Shown here in pieces: positions 48,107 through 55,546 of a DNA stretch of 58,673 bases. The stretch lies in the NCBI RefSeq assembly GCF_001270495.1, contig NZ_LGUR01000229.1, forward strand, positions 1-58,673, given 5' to 3'. Below the pieces are notes generated by a model that was given only the letters and a program-made list of their open reading frames with translations, was not told the origin of the DNA and searched no databases. Every line of letters begins with the position of its first letter. Within the stretch, counting starts at the first letter, position 1. The stretch is from Streptomyces viridochromogenes (GTDB taxonomy: Bacteria; Actinomycetota; Actinomycetes; Streptomycetales; Streptomycetaceae). A program made the position numbers and the translations under genes.

Positions 48107-49286
48107 GCTGCGCGGTCCCGACGTACCGGCCAAGGCGCTGGACGCACGGGCCCTGGCCGCCCTCGCCGCCAACCCCGGCTGCAAGCGGCGCGCGATCCTG
48201 GACGGCGCCGGGGTGAACAAGGCGGCACTGGCGAGCGCGCTGGGCTCGCCGTCGGTCTTCGGACAGTCGCAGTTCGCCTTCACGCGCGGGAACGCCTTCG
48301 AGGCCAAGGTCAAGGCGGACGGCGGCGCGGAACTGCTGCGGCTGGTGCACGAGAGACTGGACCGCACCGCCGAACCGCCCGCCCACGCGCGTGTGCCCGA
48401 CCTCACCGCGACCGGCCCCGAGGGCCGCACGGCCCGTACGGCACTGGCCCTGCGCGAGGCCACCGAGGCGAGCGGCGAGTGGACACTGCTCGACCATCCG
48501 ATGCTCGCGCTGGACGTCGCCGGCTCGCCCGCCTTCCTGGAGCCGGACGCGGTCGTCGTGCACCCGGACGGCAGCTGGACGGTGGTGGAGATCAAGTCCT
48601 TCCCGATGCTGGACGGTGCGGCGGACCCGGCGAAGGTCGGCGCGGCCGCGCGACAGTCCGCGGTGTACGTACTGGCGCTGGAGCAGGTCGCCGCCCGACT
48701 CGGCGCGAAGCCGGAGGCCGAGACGCCCCTGGGGCGGAGCGGCTCGGACGGCGCCCCCGCCCCGCGCGTGCGCCACCGCGTGCTCCTGGTCTGCCCCAAG
48801 GACTTCTCCAACCTCCCGACCGCCTCGGCCGTCGACGTCCGCAAGCAGCGCGCGGTGACCGCCCGCCAGCTGGCCCGGCTGACCCGCATCGAGGACATCG
48901 CCGACGCCCTCCCCGACGGCACCTGCTTCTCCCCCGAACTGCCCGCCGCCGACCTGACGGCAGCCGTCGAGTCGGTCCCGGCGACGTACGCGCCCGAGTG
49001 CCTGTCCGCCTGCGAGCTGGCCTTCCACTGCCGGGCCCGGTCCCGCGCGTCCGGCGCGGTGACGTCGCTGGGCCGTTCGGTGCGGGCCGAGCTGGGCGAC
49101 CTGACGACGGTCGAGGACGTCCTGTCGGCGGCCCGGGGCGAGTCCGGCGACCCGGACGACCCGGCGGTGGCGGCCCTGCGCAGGGCGGCGCGGCTGCGTG
49201 CCGAGGCCCTCGGCCGGGAACCCGGGGACCTCGGCCGAGCGGTGGAAGCACCCGGCCGCCCGGAGGCGGTGGCCGTATGTCACTGA
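48003..49286 (+). CDS. Fe-S cluster RecB-family nuclease (Cas4/AddB/Dna2-like)
   Basis: 427 residues. The PD-(D/E)xK core is D182 (FLEPDAVVV), E196-x-K198 (VVEIKSFP) and the RecB-type Q218-xxx-Y222 (ARQSAVYV). Four Cys residues flank it in the Fe-S nuclease order: C60 (NPGCKRRA) at the N-terminus, C333-x3-C337-x5-C343 (CLSACELAFHC) at the C-terminus; known members use CxxCx5C. RGNAFEAKV is a likely motif I. No SD precedes GTG 48003, but a damage promoter sits immediately upstream, so it is leaderless; GTG 48057 with GGAG is the alternative. It overlaps the next gene by ten bases. Expected role: DNA end or flap cleavage. Confidence 0.85.
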   Translation: MSEFHGSASPGSDPEPSRVPLPRTRGTALRHRLAELRGPDVPAKALDARALAALAANPGCKRRAILDGAGVNKAALASALGSPSVFGQSQFAFTRGNAFEAKVKADGGAELLRLVHERLDRTAEPPAHARVPDLTATGPEGRTARTALALREATEASGEWTLLDHPMLALDVAGSPAFLEPDAVVVHPDGSWTVVEIKSFPMLDGAADPAKVGAAARQSAVYVLALEQVAARLGAKPEAETPLGRSGSDGAPAPRVRHRVLLVCPKDFSNLPTASAVDVRKQRAVTARQLARLTRIEDIADALPDGTCFSPELPAADLTAAVESVPATYAPECLSACELAFHCRARSRASGAVTSLGRSVRAELGDLTTVEDVLSAARGESGDPDDPAVAALRRAARLRAEALGREPGDLGRAVEAPGRPEAVAVCH

Positions 49287-50887
49287 TCTCCACCCTCGCC
49301 CGCCTTGAGGCCGTGAGCACGGGCCGCGCCCAGCCCGCCGCCACCGTCCGCCACCGGCACCTGTCCGAACGGCCGCTGGTTTTCGTGCCCCTCACCACCG
49401 CGGGCGAGGCCGGGGCCCCGCTCGGCGCGCTGGTCGGCACCGACCGGGACGCCCCGCACCTGCTGGTCGTACCCCAGCCGCGCGACCGGGACCTCCGGTT
49501 CGCCTTCCTGTCCGAGCTGGCGGACGTCGTCCTGCCGTACATCGACGCCTACGCCGAGGACGTGGAGGCGGCCGAGCGCAACGAGACCGATCCGGAGACC
49601 GGCAAGCGGGTCAAGGTCGAGGTCGAACTGTGCGCGGACGCCCCGCAGTTGATCGTGCCGAGCCGCGCGGGCATCGACTTCGTACGGCTCCTGGGCCGCT
49701 CGATGCGCTTCCGGCGTACGGCGGAACAGGACCCGGAGACCCCCTATCCGGCGCCCCCGCGCGTGCCGCTGCTCGGCCGCTGGCTGACCCACTTCGCCGA
49801 GCGGTCCCGCGTACCCGGCTCCTGCCTGCTGCCGGCCATGACGGACGTACTGACCCGGCACTGGACGACCGGCCAGTCCACCCTGGAGGACCAGCACCTC
49901 GGCGCGCTGCTGGCATGGATCGACCCCCCGGAGGGCGAGACGGGCGCCGAGGCCGCGCTGCGGGCGGAGCTCGCGCGTGACGCCCAGGGCCAGCTGCTGT
50001 GTCCGCCGGCCGGTCCCGCCACCGACCCGGCGTTCGACAACAAGCTGCTCGCCCCCGCCATCGAGCGCTACGACCGCGCCCGCACCGCCCTCGCCGCCGC
50101 GGAGGACGGACTGGAGGCGGACGACCGGCTCGGGGACCTCACCGCCGCCGAGCGGGAGATCCGCGCCCTCGTCGAGAGCCGGACCCGGCCCACCTGGGAC
50201 GCGGTGTGGCGCGGCCTGGAGCTGCTGCGGTCCCGCCTGCCCGAGGTCGGGCAGCACGTCGAGGAGCGCTGGACCCGCGACCGCTGGTCCTTCACCGGCC
50301 ACCGCGACCGCGTCCTCGCCGGCGAACCCCCGCAACCGCGCCGTGACGACGCGGTCACCGCCGCGAACAAGCTCGCCGCGCGCGAGCGCGAACAGGCCCG
50401 TCTGGAGGCGCAGGAGGCGCTCGACGACCCGCTGGTGATGGCGGGGCGGCGGCTGTCCGGGGAGGCGTTCGCGGGCGAGGTCACCGAGGTCGTCATGGCG
50501 TACAGCGAGGGCAAGCGCCCCAGTCCGCGCCCCCTGGTCACCGTCCGCACGGACGACCGGCCGCATCTGGGCGAGCGGGCCAAGGTGTTCCGTTCGCTGG
50601 GCGGGAAGCCCCAGTCGGCGGAGTTCGTCGGGTACGAGGGGGACATCGAGGACGGGGGCACGCTCGTGGTGCTGCGGGTGCTGGACAAGATGGGCCGCGG
50701 CAAGGAGCCGGAGGAGGGGTCGGTGCCCGAGAAGGGCGACCTGCTGTGCTTCACGCTGTTCGAGCACGAGCCGCGGGGCGGCGCGAAGCTGCCCGACCCG
50801 GAGCAGACGCCGTGGACGCACGGCGGGCCTCCAGGGGAGCAGGTCCCCGAGGCCGCCGACGCCCTGACCGAGGGGGACGTGCTGTGA
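49277..50887 (+). CDS. Unknown protein between Fe-S nuclease and SF1 helicase
   Basis: 536 residues, no membrane segment. The N-terminal ~130 residues alternate strands and helices (RPLVFVPLTTAGEAGAPLGA, LVPQPRDRDLRF-like). The middle (about 250-400) is highly charged and helical, with a likely coiled-coil stalk (AANKLAAREREQARLEAQEA). The C-terminal ~130 residues are beta-rich (FAGEVTEVVMAYSEGKRPSP, LVTVRTDD, TLVVLRVLDKMGRG) and end acidic. I know no family. Coupled to both neighbours by overlap (10 and 4 bases). Barrel plus stalk would match the element that Dna2/Upf1-type helicases carry inside their own chain; this is inference. Confidence 0.85.
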   Translation: MSLISTLARLEAVSTGRAQPAATVRHRHLSERPLVFVPLTTAGEAGAPLGALVGTDRDAPHLLVVPQPRDRDLRFAFLSELADVVLPYIDAYAEDVEAAERNETDPETGKRVKVEVELCADAPQLIVPSRAGIDFVRLLGRSMRFRRTAEQDPETPYPAPPRVPLLGRWLTHFAERSRVPGSCLLPAMTDVLTRHWTTGQSTLEDQHLGALLAWIDPPEGETGAEAALRAELARDAQGQLLCPPAGPATDPAFDNKLLAPAIERYDRARTALAAAEDGLEADDRLGDLTAAEREIRALVESRTRPTWDAVWRGLELLRSRLPEVGQHVEERWTRDRWSFTGHRDRVLAGEPPQPRRDDAVTAANKLAAREREQARLEAQEALDDPLVMAGRRLSGEAFAGEVTEVVMAYSEGKRPSPRPLVTVRTDDRPHLGERAKVFRSLGGKPQSAEFVGYEGDIEDGGTLVVLRVLDKMGRGKEPEEGSVPEKGDLLCFTLFEHEPRGGAKLPDPEQTPWTHGGPPGEQVPEAADALTEGDVL

Positions 50888-52221
50888 CCGCCGTGTTCGA
50901 CCCCGGTGCCGCGGCGACCGAGGCCACCGACGCGATCCTCCACGACACCCTGCACGGCACCGCGCGCGGCGTCGTCGTCGACTCCCCGCCCGGTGCCGGC
51001 AAGTCCACGCTCGTCGTCCGTGCGGCCCTCGAACTCGCCGACGCGGGGCGCCCGCTGATGGTCGTCGCGCAGACCAACGCCCAGGTCGACGACCTGGTGC
51101 TGCGGCTTGCCGAGAAGAACCCCGAGCTGCCGGTGGGCCGACTGCACAGCAGCGACGCCGACCCGTACGACAAGGCGCTGGACGACCTGCCGAACGTACG
51201 CAAGTCGGCGAAGGCGGGCGACCTGGCCGGCCTCTCGGTCGTCATCTCCACGGCGGCCAAGTGGGCGCACGTCAAGGTCGACGAGCCCTGGCGGCACGCG
51301 ATCGTCGACGAGGCGTACCAGATGCGCTCGGACTCGCTGCTCGCGGTGGCCGGCCTCTTCGAACGGGCGCTGTTCGTCGGCGACCCCGGCCAGCTGGACC
51401 CGTTCTCCATCGTCGGCAGCGAGCAGTGGGCGGGCCTGTCGTACGACCCGTCGGGCTCGGCCGTCACCACCCTCCTGGCCCACAACCCCGAACTGCCCCA
51501 GCACCGCCTGCCGGTCTCATGGCGGCTCCCCGCGTCCGCCGCGCCCCTCGTCTCCGACGCCTTCTACCCGTACACCCCGTTCCGTAGCGGTACCGACCAC
51601 GGCGACCGACGCCTGTCCTTCGCGGTCCCGTCGGACGGCTCGGGCCCCGACCGGGTGATCGACGAGGCGGCGGAGTCGGGCTGGGGGCTCCTGGAGCTGC
51701 CCGCCCGGCACACCCCGCGGACGGATCCCGAGGCGGTCCGGGCGGTGGCGACGGTCGTGCGACGCCTGCTGGACCGGGGCGGAGCGGCAACCTCCGAGCG
51801 CTCGCCCGATCCCGCGCCCCTCACCGCCGACCGGGTCGCGGTCGGCACGGCCCATCGGGACCAGGCGGCGGCAGTCCGGGCGGCCCTGGCCGAGCTGGGG
51901 GTGACGGACGTCACCGTGGACACGGCGAATCGCCTCCAGGGCCGCGAGTACGACGTGACCGTGGTCCTCCACCCCCTCTCCGGCCGCCCCGACGCCACCG
52001 CCTTCCACCTGGAGACGGGCCGCCTGTGCGTCCTCGCCTCCCGCCACCGGCACGCGTGCATCGTGGTGTGCCGGGCAGGGGTGAGCGAACTGCTGGACGA
52101 CTACCCGTCGACCGAGCCGGTGCAGCTGGGGACGCTGGTGAAGTTCCCGGACGGTTGGGAGGCGAATCACGCGGTTCTGGCCCGGCTGGCGGAACATCGG
52201 GTCGCGTGGCGGAGCGGCTGA
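50884..52221 (+). CDS. SF1 (Dna2/Upf1-like) helicase
   Basis: 445 residues. Walker A is DSPPGAGKSTL with Lys40; motif Ia VVAQTNAQVDDLVLRLAEK; Walker B IVDEAYQ with D142-E143; motif III FVGDPGQLDPF; motif IV region LPVSWRLP; motif V TANRLQGREYDVTVVLHP; motif VI LCVLASRHRHACIVV. The set and spacing fit SF1 of the AAA_11/AAA_12 group, but the chain is short and lacks the 1B barrel/stalk inserts. GTG 50884 overlaps the upstream stop (GTGA). Together with the nuclease it should form a DNA-processing machine. Confidence 0.88.
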   Translation: MTAVFDPGAAATEATDAILHDTLHGTARGVVVDSPPGAGKSTLVVRAALELADAGRPLMVVAQTNAQVDDLVLRLAEKNPELPVGRLHSSDADPYDKALDDLPNVRKSAKAGDLAGLSVVISTAAKWAHVKVDEPWRHAIVDEAYQMRSDSLLAVAGLFERALFVGDPGQLDPFSIVGSEQWAGLSYDPSGSAVTTLLAHNPELPQHRLPVSWRLPASAAPLVSDAFYPYTPFRSGTDHGDRRLSFAVPSDGSGPDRVIDEAAESGWGLLELPARHTPRTDPEAVRAVATVVRRLLDRGGAATSERSPDPAPLTADRVAVGTAHRDQAAAVRAALAELGVTDVTVDTANRLQGREYDVTVVLHPLSGRPDATAFHLETGRLCVLASRHRHACIVVCRAGVSELLDDYPSTEPVQLGTLVKFPDGWEANHAVLARLAEHRVAWRSG

Positions 52222-52343
52222 ACCTGGTGGCAGGCCGTTCGGCCGGGCCCGACGGCCACTTGCGTGGGCGCGGGACAATGGACGGTGAAACGGTCCGCCG
52301 GGGGGTGGCCGGTTGCGGGGGTCGGTCGCCGGGGAGCAATCAG

Positions 52344-52407
52344 ATCGGCGACGTACTGGATCGGCGCCGTACCAAATCAGTGACGTACTAGTTCGGTGAC
52401 GTAAGAG
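52344..52407. repeat. Four tandem 16-bp repeats upstream of small ORF
   Basis: ATCGGCGACGTACTGG, ATCGGCGCCGTACCAA, ATCAGTGACGTACTAG and TTCGGTGACGTAAGAG follow without gap, consensus WTCGGYGACGTACYRG. They end right at the ribosome site (AGAAGGAG) of the next gene. The rest of the 197-base gap behind the helicase shows nothing definite. Confidence 0.9.
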
Positions 52408-52418
52408 AAGGAGAAGAC

Positions 52419-52784
52419 ATGGCGGAGCCCACGCCGCGTCGGAGCGAACCGCGGCTACGCCCCGCGCCCCTGCTCTTCGAGCCCACGCAGGTGGCCGCCG
52501 ACCCGGAGCACTTCTTCGACCTGGAGTCGATCGACGACCCGCGGGCGCTGCTGGCGCGGGCGACCGAGCTGACGCAGGCGTTCCGGGCGGCGACGGACCG
52601 TGCGGTGGAGTTCCAGGCCATGGCCGCGGCCCAGCTGGCGGATCCCCGGCGGTTCGACAGGCTGACGCCCGCCGACATCGCCGCGCGGGCCGAGTGGACC
52701 GAGGACTACGCCAAGAAGATGGTGGAGTTCGGCAGGGATCTGATGCGGGGGGTCGAGGGCCCGGGGCACGTCGACCCGGTGTGA
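52419..52784 (+). CDS. Small hypothetical acidic protein
   Basis: 121 residues, no signal or membrane segment. A Pro/Arg-rich start (PRRSEPRLRPAPLLFEPTQV) leads into a helical acidic part (DPRALLARATELTQAFRAAT, then DIAARAEWTEDYAKKMVEFG). No recognised domain. The ribosome site AAGGAG five or six bases before the ATG is the best in the area, and the start is preceded by a four-copy 16-bp repeat array. It lies 197 bases behind the helicase on the same strand, so it may or may not belong to that operon. Confidence 0.78.
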   Translation: MAEPTPRRSEPRLRPAPLLFEPTQVAADPEHFFDLESIDDPRALLARATELTQAFRAATDRAVEFQAMAAAQLADPRRFDRLTPADIAARAEWTEDYAKKMVEFGRDLMRGVEGPGHVDPV

Positions 52785-52785
52785 C

Positions 52786-52810
52786 GCACCCGGGTGCCCC
52801 CATGGGCACC
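52786..52810 (+). terminator. Hairpins behind the small ORF
   Basis: The palindrome GCACCCGGGTGC and an overlapping stem GGTGCCC-CCAT-GGGCACC start two bases after the stop codon. They are a plausible terminator with alternative folds. Confidence 0.4.
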
Positions 52811-52929
52811 GGCGTGGGCACCCTCATGGCATATGCCGGGCGGGCAAGATACGCCCCGCCACCCCACCCTGTCCCGGTTTCCGGGAACTCTCGGGAGTGG
52901 CGCGCTCACCGTCGGTAGATGTATTCGCC

Positions 52930-53505
52930 ATGAGCAGCACACGCAACGTCCCGTTCTCGCCCGCCTCCCTCACCGCGGACGGCGCCGCCTGGCTCGCCTC
53001 CGCAGAACCGTATCCGCGCAGCGCCCAGGCGTTCCGCGACGAGCGGCCGACGGCCCCCGCGGTCCTGTCCTGCGGCTCCGTCTTCGACGTCGTGAGCGCA
53101 CCCGCGGTCTTCGGCCGCCGGATGGTCGACCAGTTGTGGGAGGAAGGGCCCGGATCGGGGCCGGTGGCGATGTTCCGGGGCCGGATGCTGCTGTTCGCCA
53201 CGCCCGGTACGGCCCAGCGGCTGCCGTCGCTGCTGCGCTGGGAGGAGTTCGGCCGTGCGGGCGACGTACCGGCGCTCCTCTGCCACGGCCCCGGAGACGC
53301 GGTGACCGTGCCGGGCCGGTCCGGCACCGACGCCCTCTCCGGCGGCCGCTGGCTGGTCGCCCCGGACACCCGTAATCCCTGGTTACCGGGGGCAGAGGTG
53401 CTGCTCTGGGCGGCCGTGCGGGCGGCTCGCGCTGCCGTTCGGATATCGATTTTTCCCCACCCCGATCAGGATGCTAAGGTCTACGACGTCAGCAGGCGCC
53501 GCTAG
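52930..53505 (+). CDS. Conserved protein (primase/polymerase-like in some annotations), TTA codon, ends inside tRNA-Lys
   Basis: 191 residues, soluble. Motifs that look conserved are AWLASAEPYPRSAQAF, VLSCGSVFDVVSAPAVFGRR, GPVAMFRGRMLLFA and GRWLVAPDTRNPWLPGAEVL. I recall similar streptomycete proteins being labelled bifunctional DNA primase/polymerase, but I cannot see the catalytic acids, so the function is open. Codon 152 (53383-53385) is TTA, so full expression should need bldA tRNA. The stop TAG is bases 8-10 of the tRNA-Lys gene, a 10-base overlap. ATG 52930 has no SD; GTAGAT nine bases upstream suggests a leaderless message. Confidence 0.8.
   Translation: MSSTRNVPFSPASLTADGAAWLASAEPYPRSAQAFRDERPTAPAVLSCGSVFDVVSAPAVFGRRMVDQLWEEGPGSGPVAMFRGRMLLFATPGTAQRLPSLLRWEEFGRAGDVPALLCHGPGDAVTVPGRSGTDALSGGRWLVAPDTRNPWLPGAEVLLWAAVRAARAAVRISIFPHPDQDAKVYDVSRRR
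53475..53480 (+). promoter_or_regulatory. Possible -10 element of tRNA-Lys
   Basis: TAAGGT lies 15 bases before the tRNA and inside the coding region of the preceding gene. No good -35 is seen. Confidence 0.35.
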
Positions 53506-53569
53506 CTCAGTTGGTTAGAGCAGCTGACTCTTAATCAGCGGGTCCGGGGTTCGAGTCCCTGGCGGCGCA
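53496..53569 (+). tRNA. tRNA-Lys (CTT anticodon)
   Basis: A 74-base cloverleaf: acceptor GCGCCGC / GCGGCGC, D arm GCTC...GAGC, anticodon arm GCTGA-CTCTTAA-TCAGC with anticodon CTT, T arm CGGGG-TTCGAGT-CCCTG, discriminator A. No CCA encoded. Confidence 0.97.
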
Positions 53570-53577
53570 CAGACGGT

Positions 53578-53613
53578 GAAGGCTCCTCGCAATTGCGGGG
53601 GGCCTTCGTTTTT
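53578..53613 (+). terminator. Terminator of tRNA-Lys
   Basis: GAAGGC / GCCTTC with the inner part CTCGCAATTGCGGGG, followed by GTTTTT. It is a classical U-tract terminator. Confidence 0.88.
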
Positions 53614-53752
53614 GCGATGAGAGCCCGTCGTGGAAGCGTGGAAACGAAGGGCTTCTCGGCTTTCCCCCCAGCGCACAAGCGGGCCGCGAGGCGTACCGCT
53701 GCCATCCGGCGTACATCTGTCCCGGCACGCGACCCTCCACCCGGCGCACGCG

Positions 53753-55159
53753 CTACCCGATCGCCGTGATCTTCACGGTCCACGCCCCCGAGACCGTCCG
53801 CCCCTCCACGTCCACCCGCACCCGCTCCTCCGGCACGGTGAAGCTCTCGCCGAGTCCGACCGGCGCGTCCGCGAGCGGCGGATACACGGACTCCTCCCAG
53901 CAGGCCTCGCTGCGCGGATGGGCGTCGATCACCTCGACCGGCCCGCCCCCGGACTCCGTCTGACTGCGCACCCGGTACACCAGCACCCCCTGCCGGCAGG
54001 TCCGCATGTCGTTGCCCGCCGGGCCGCGCACCTCGAAGGCGAGGGCGCTTTCCGGTCCGGTGGGGACGACGGCGAGCTTGGTGCCGTTGCCCAGTCCGAA
54101 GCCCGGCACGCCGCCGTACGCCCCGAGCGTGTCGTACGCCCCGAGCGCGGCATGCGTACCGAAGGCGCCGCGGTCGTCGAACGCGCCCTGGGCCCCGACA
54201 GCGCCGGGCGATCCGGCCGCACCCGGCTGCGCCGGAATCCCCGACGCAGCCGACAGCGGCTCCAGCGTCAGCCGCACCGGTCCGCCGCCCCGCCCCTGCA
54301 CGCACACCACCTGCCGCGGCTCCAGCCACCCGAGCTTCCATTTGTGCCAGCCGAACAGATCCGGGGCCATGCCGAACTGGCTGCCCATCAGGTCCCAGTC
54401 GCCGACATAGGTGTCCCAGTCGCCCTTGCCGTCCACCGGGCGGTGGTACAGGTCCGGCAGGTCGAAGACATGGCCGGTCTCGTGGGCGAGGACCAGCCGG
54501 TCCGGCGGATGGTTCTCGAAGACCGTGACGACGCGCCGGATGTCGGTGTCGTCGGCCCGCAGCGGTGTGTCGAGGTTGACGACCTTCGTGGCGTCCGAGT
54601 CGACGCCGGGCGCGTCCGGGTCGGCGACGAAGTAGACGATGTCGTAGCGGGAGAAGTCCACCTGCCGGTCCGCCGCGGCGAGCGCGTCCCGCAGATAGGC
54701 GGCCCGGTCGGCGACACGCCAGTCACGCTGTATGGCGTACGCCGTGGACGGCCTCGGCATGCGGATCCAGTGCCGGAGCGGATGCGGGCGCAGGGTGAAT
54801 CTGCCGTAGGAGGCGTGTTCGAAGAAGCGGGTGGTGGCCGGGAAGTGGTCGGCCGTCAGTTCGGCGGGGGTCGTCAGGGGGGCCGAGTCCGGGAAGGACA
54901 GGAAGACCATGACCGCGTCGAGTTCCCTGGTCGGGCGCGGATAGGCGGCGTTCCAGGTGTCCAGGCCCTCGGAGTGGTGGGCGGCGGTCCGCTTGAGGGC
55001 GCACGGCGCCGTGTCGAACGGTTCGGCGACCGAGGGGCCGGCGGCCAGGGAAGTCGCGGCGAGCGCCGACATCGTGGTGAACAAGGCGGCGGTGCTGCGC
55101 AGTCGGGGCCGGTCCCGCAGCAGGCCCATCCCACGGCGCGGGGGGAACTGACGCGGCAC
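53753..55159 (-). CDS. Secreted M6-type (immune-inhibitor-like) metalloprotease
   Basis: 468 residues. N-terminal signal (LRSTAALFTTMSALAATSLA, cleavage near SVAE). The zinc site is LAHETGHVFDLPDLYH: HExxH, with the third ligand downstream as in M6 proteases; GDWDLMGSQFGMAPDLFGWH is the conserved Met-turn-like follow-up. Residues ~306-350 are a Gly/Ala-rich insert (GAYDTLGAYGGV) with a DNA-level 18-base periodicity. The C-terminal ~100 residues are beta-rich. GTG 55159 has GGAGGT four to five bases upstream. It stands alone between tRNA-Lys and cdgA. Confidence 0.88.
   Translation of the reverse strand: MPRQFPPRRGMGLLRDRPRLRSTAALFTTMSALAATSLAAGPSVAEPFDTAPCALKRTAAHHSEGLDTWNAAYPRPTRELDAVMVFLSFPDSAPLTTPAELTADHFPATTRFFEHASYGRFTLRPHPLRHWIRMPRPSTAYAIQRDWRVADRAAYLRDALAAADRQVDFSRYDIVYFVADPDAPGVDSDATKVVNLDTPLRADDTDIRRVVTVFENHPPDRLVLAHETGHVFDLPDLYHRPVDGKGDWDTYVGDWDLMGSQFGMAPDLFGWHKWKLGWLEPRQVVCVQGRGGGPVRLTLEPLSAASGIPAQPGAAGSPGAVGAQGAFDDRGAFGTHAALGAYDTLGAYGGVPGFGLGNGTKLAVVPTGPESALAFEVRGPAGNDMRTCRQGVLVYRVRSQTESGGGPVEVIDAHPRSEACWEESVYPPLADAPVGLGESFTVPEERVRVDVEGRTVSGAWTVKITAIG
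54116..54147. repeat. In-frame 18-base repeat in the metalloprotease insert
   Basis: GTACGCCCCGAGCG occurs twice with an 18-base period within the Gly/Ala-rich insert. Six codons per period keep the frame. Confidence 0.8.
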
Positions 55160-55546
55160 GGGGACCTCCGGGAGCGGTTCGCGGGATACCGCACCCAGCC
55201 TGTGTCGGATTGTCGTACTACGTCCTGTTCAGCTGCACCAGACGGGTGAGAGGGACGAGGGGTCGTCAGAACCGACACCCCCGAATCGCTCACGGAACGT
55301 CACAACTGGTCGAGGGTTCGAAGAAGCTGTCCAGGTGCGGGCAGAAACGATCTGTCAGAAGCGCGCCTCGCGTGGGAACACTGAACAGTAGGTGGAAGGC
55401 CCTCGGGCCAGCCTCTATGATCGGCACACTTTCCTGACACTTTCCTGCACGGACACGGCCCGGCGGCCGCAGGGGGCACCCCCATCCACCGGCCGACCAT
55501 TCCGATGAGACCCATCCGAAGATCGAGTGCACTGCGGGAGCGAGCG
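55160..55546. promoter_or_regulatory. Divergent promoter region, metalloprotease / cdgA
   Basis: 387 bases without a gene. It contains TATGAT at 55416 as a candidate -10 and a perfect 11-bp direct repeat ACACTTTCCTG (55426-55436, 55437-55447) directly behind it. In S. coelicolor cdgA is a BldD target; no perfect BldD box could be fixed by eye here. Confidence 0.55.

Noticed and set aside
48003..49286. Genuine Cas4
   Set aside because: Twice the size of Cas4, Cys spacing CxxxCx5C, no cas1/cas2, and coupled to an SF1 helicase.
52344..52407. CRISPR array
   Set aside because: Repeats are contiguous without spacers, only 16 bp long, and there are no cas genes; the Cas4-like nuclease nearby belongs to a helicase operon.
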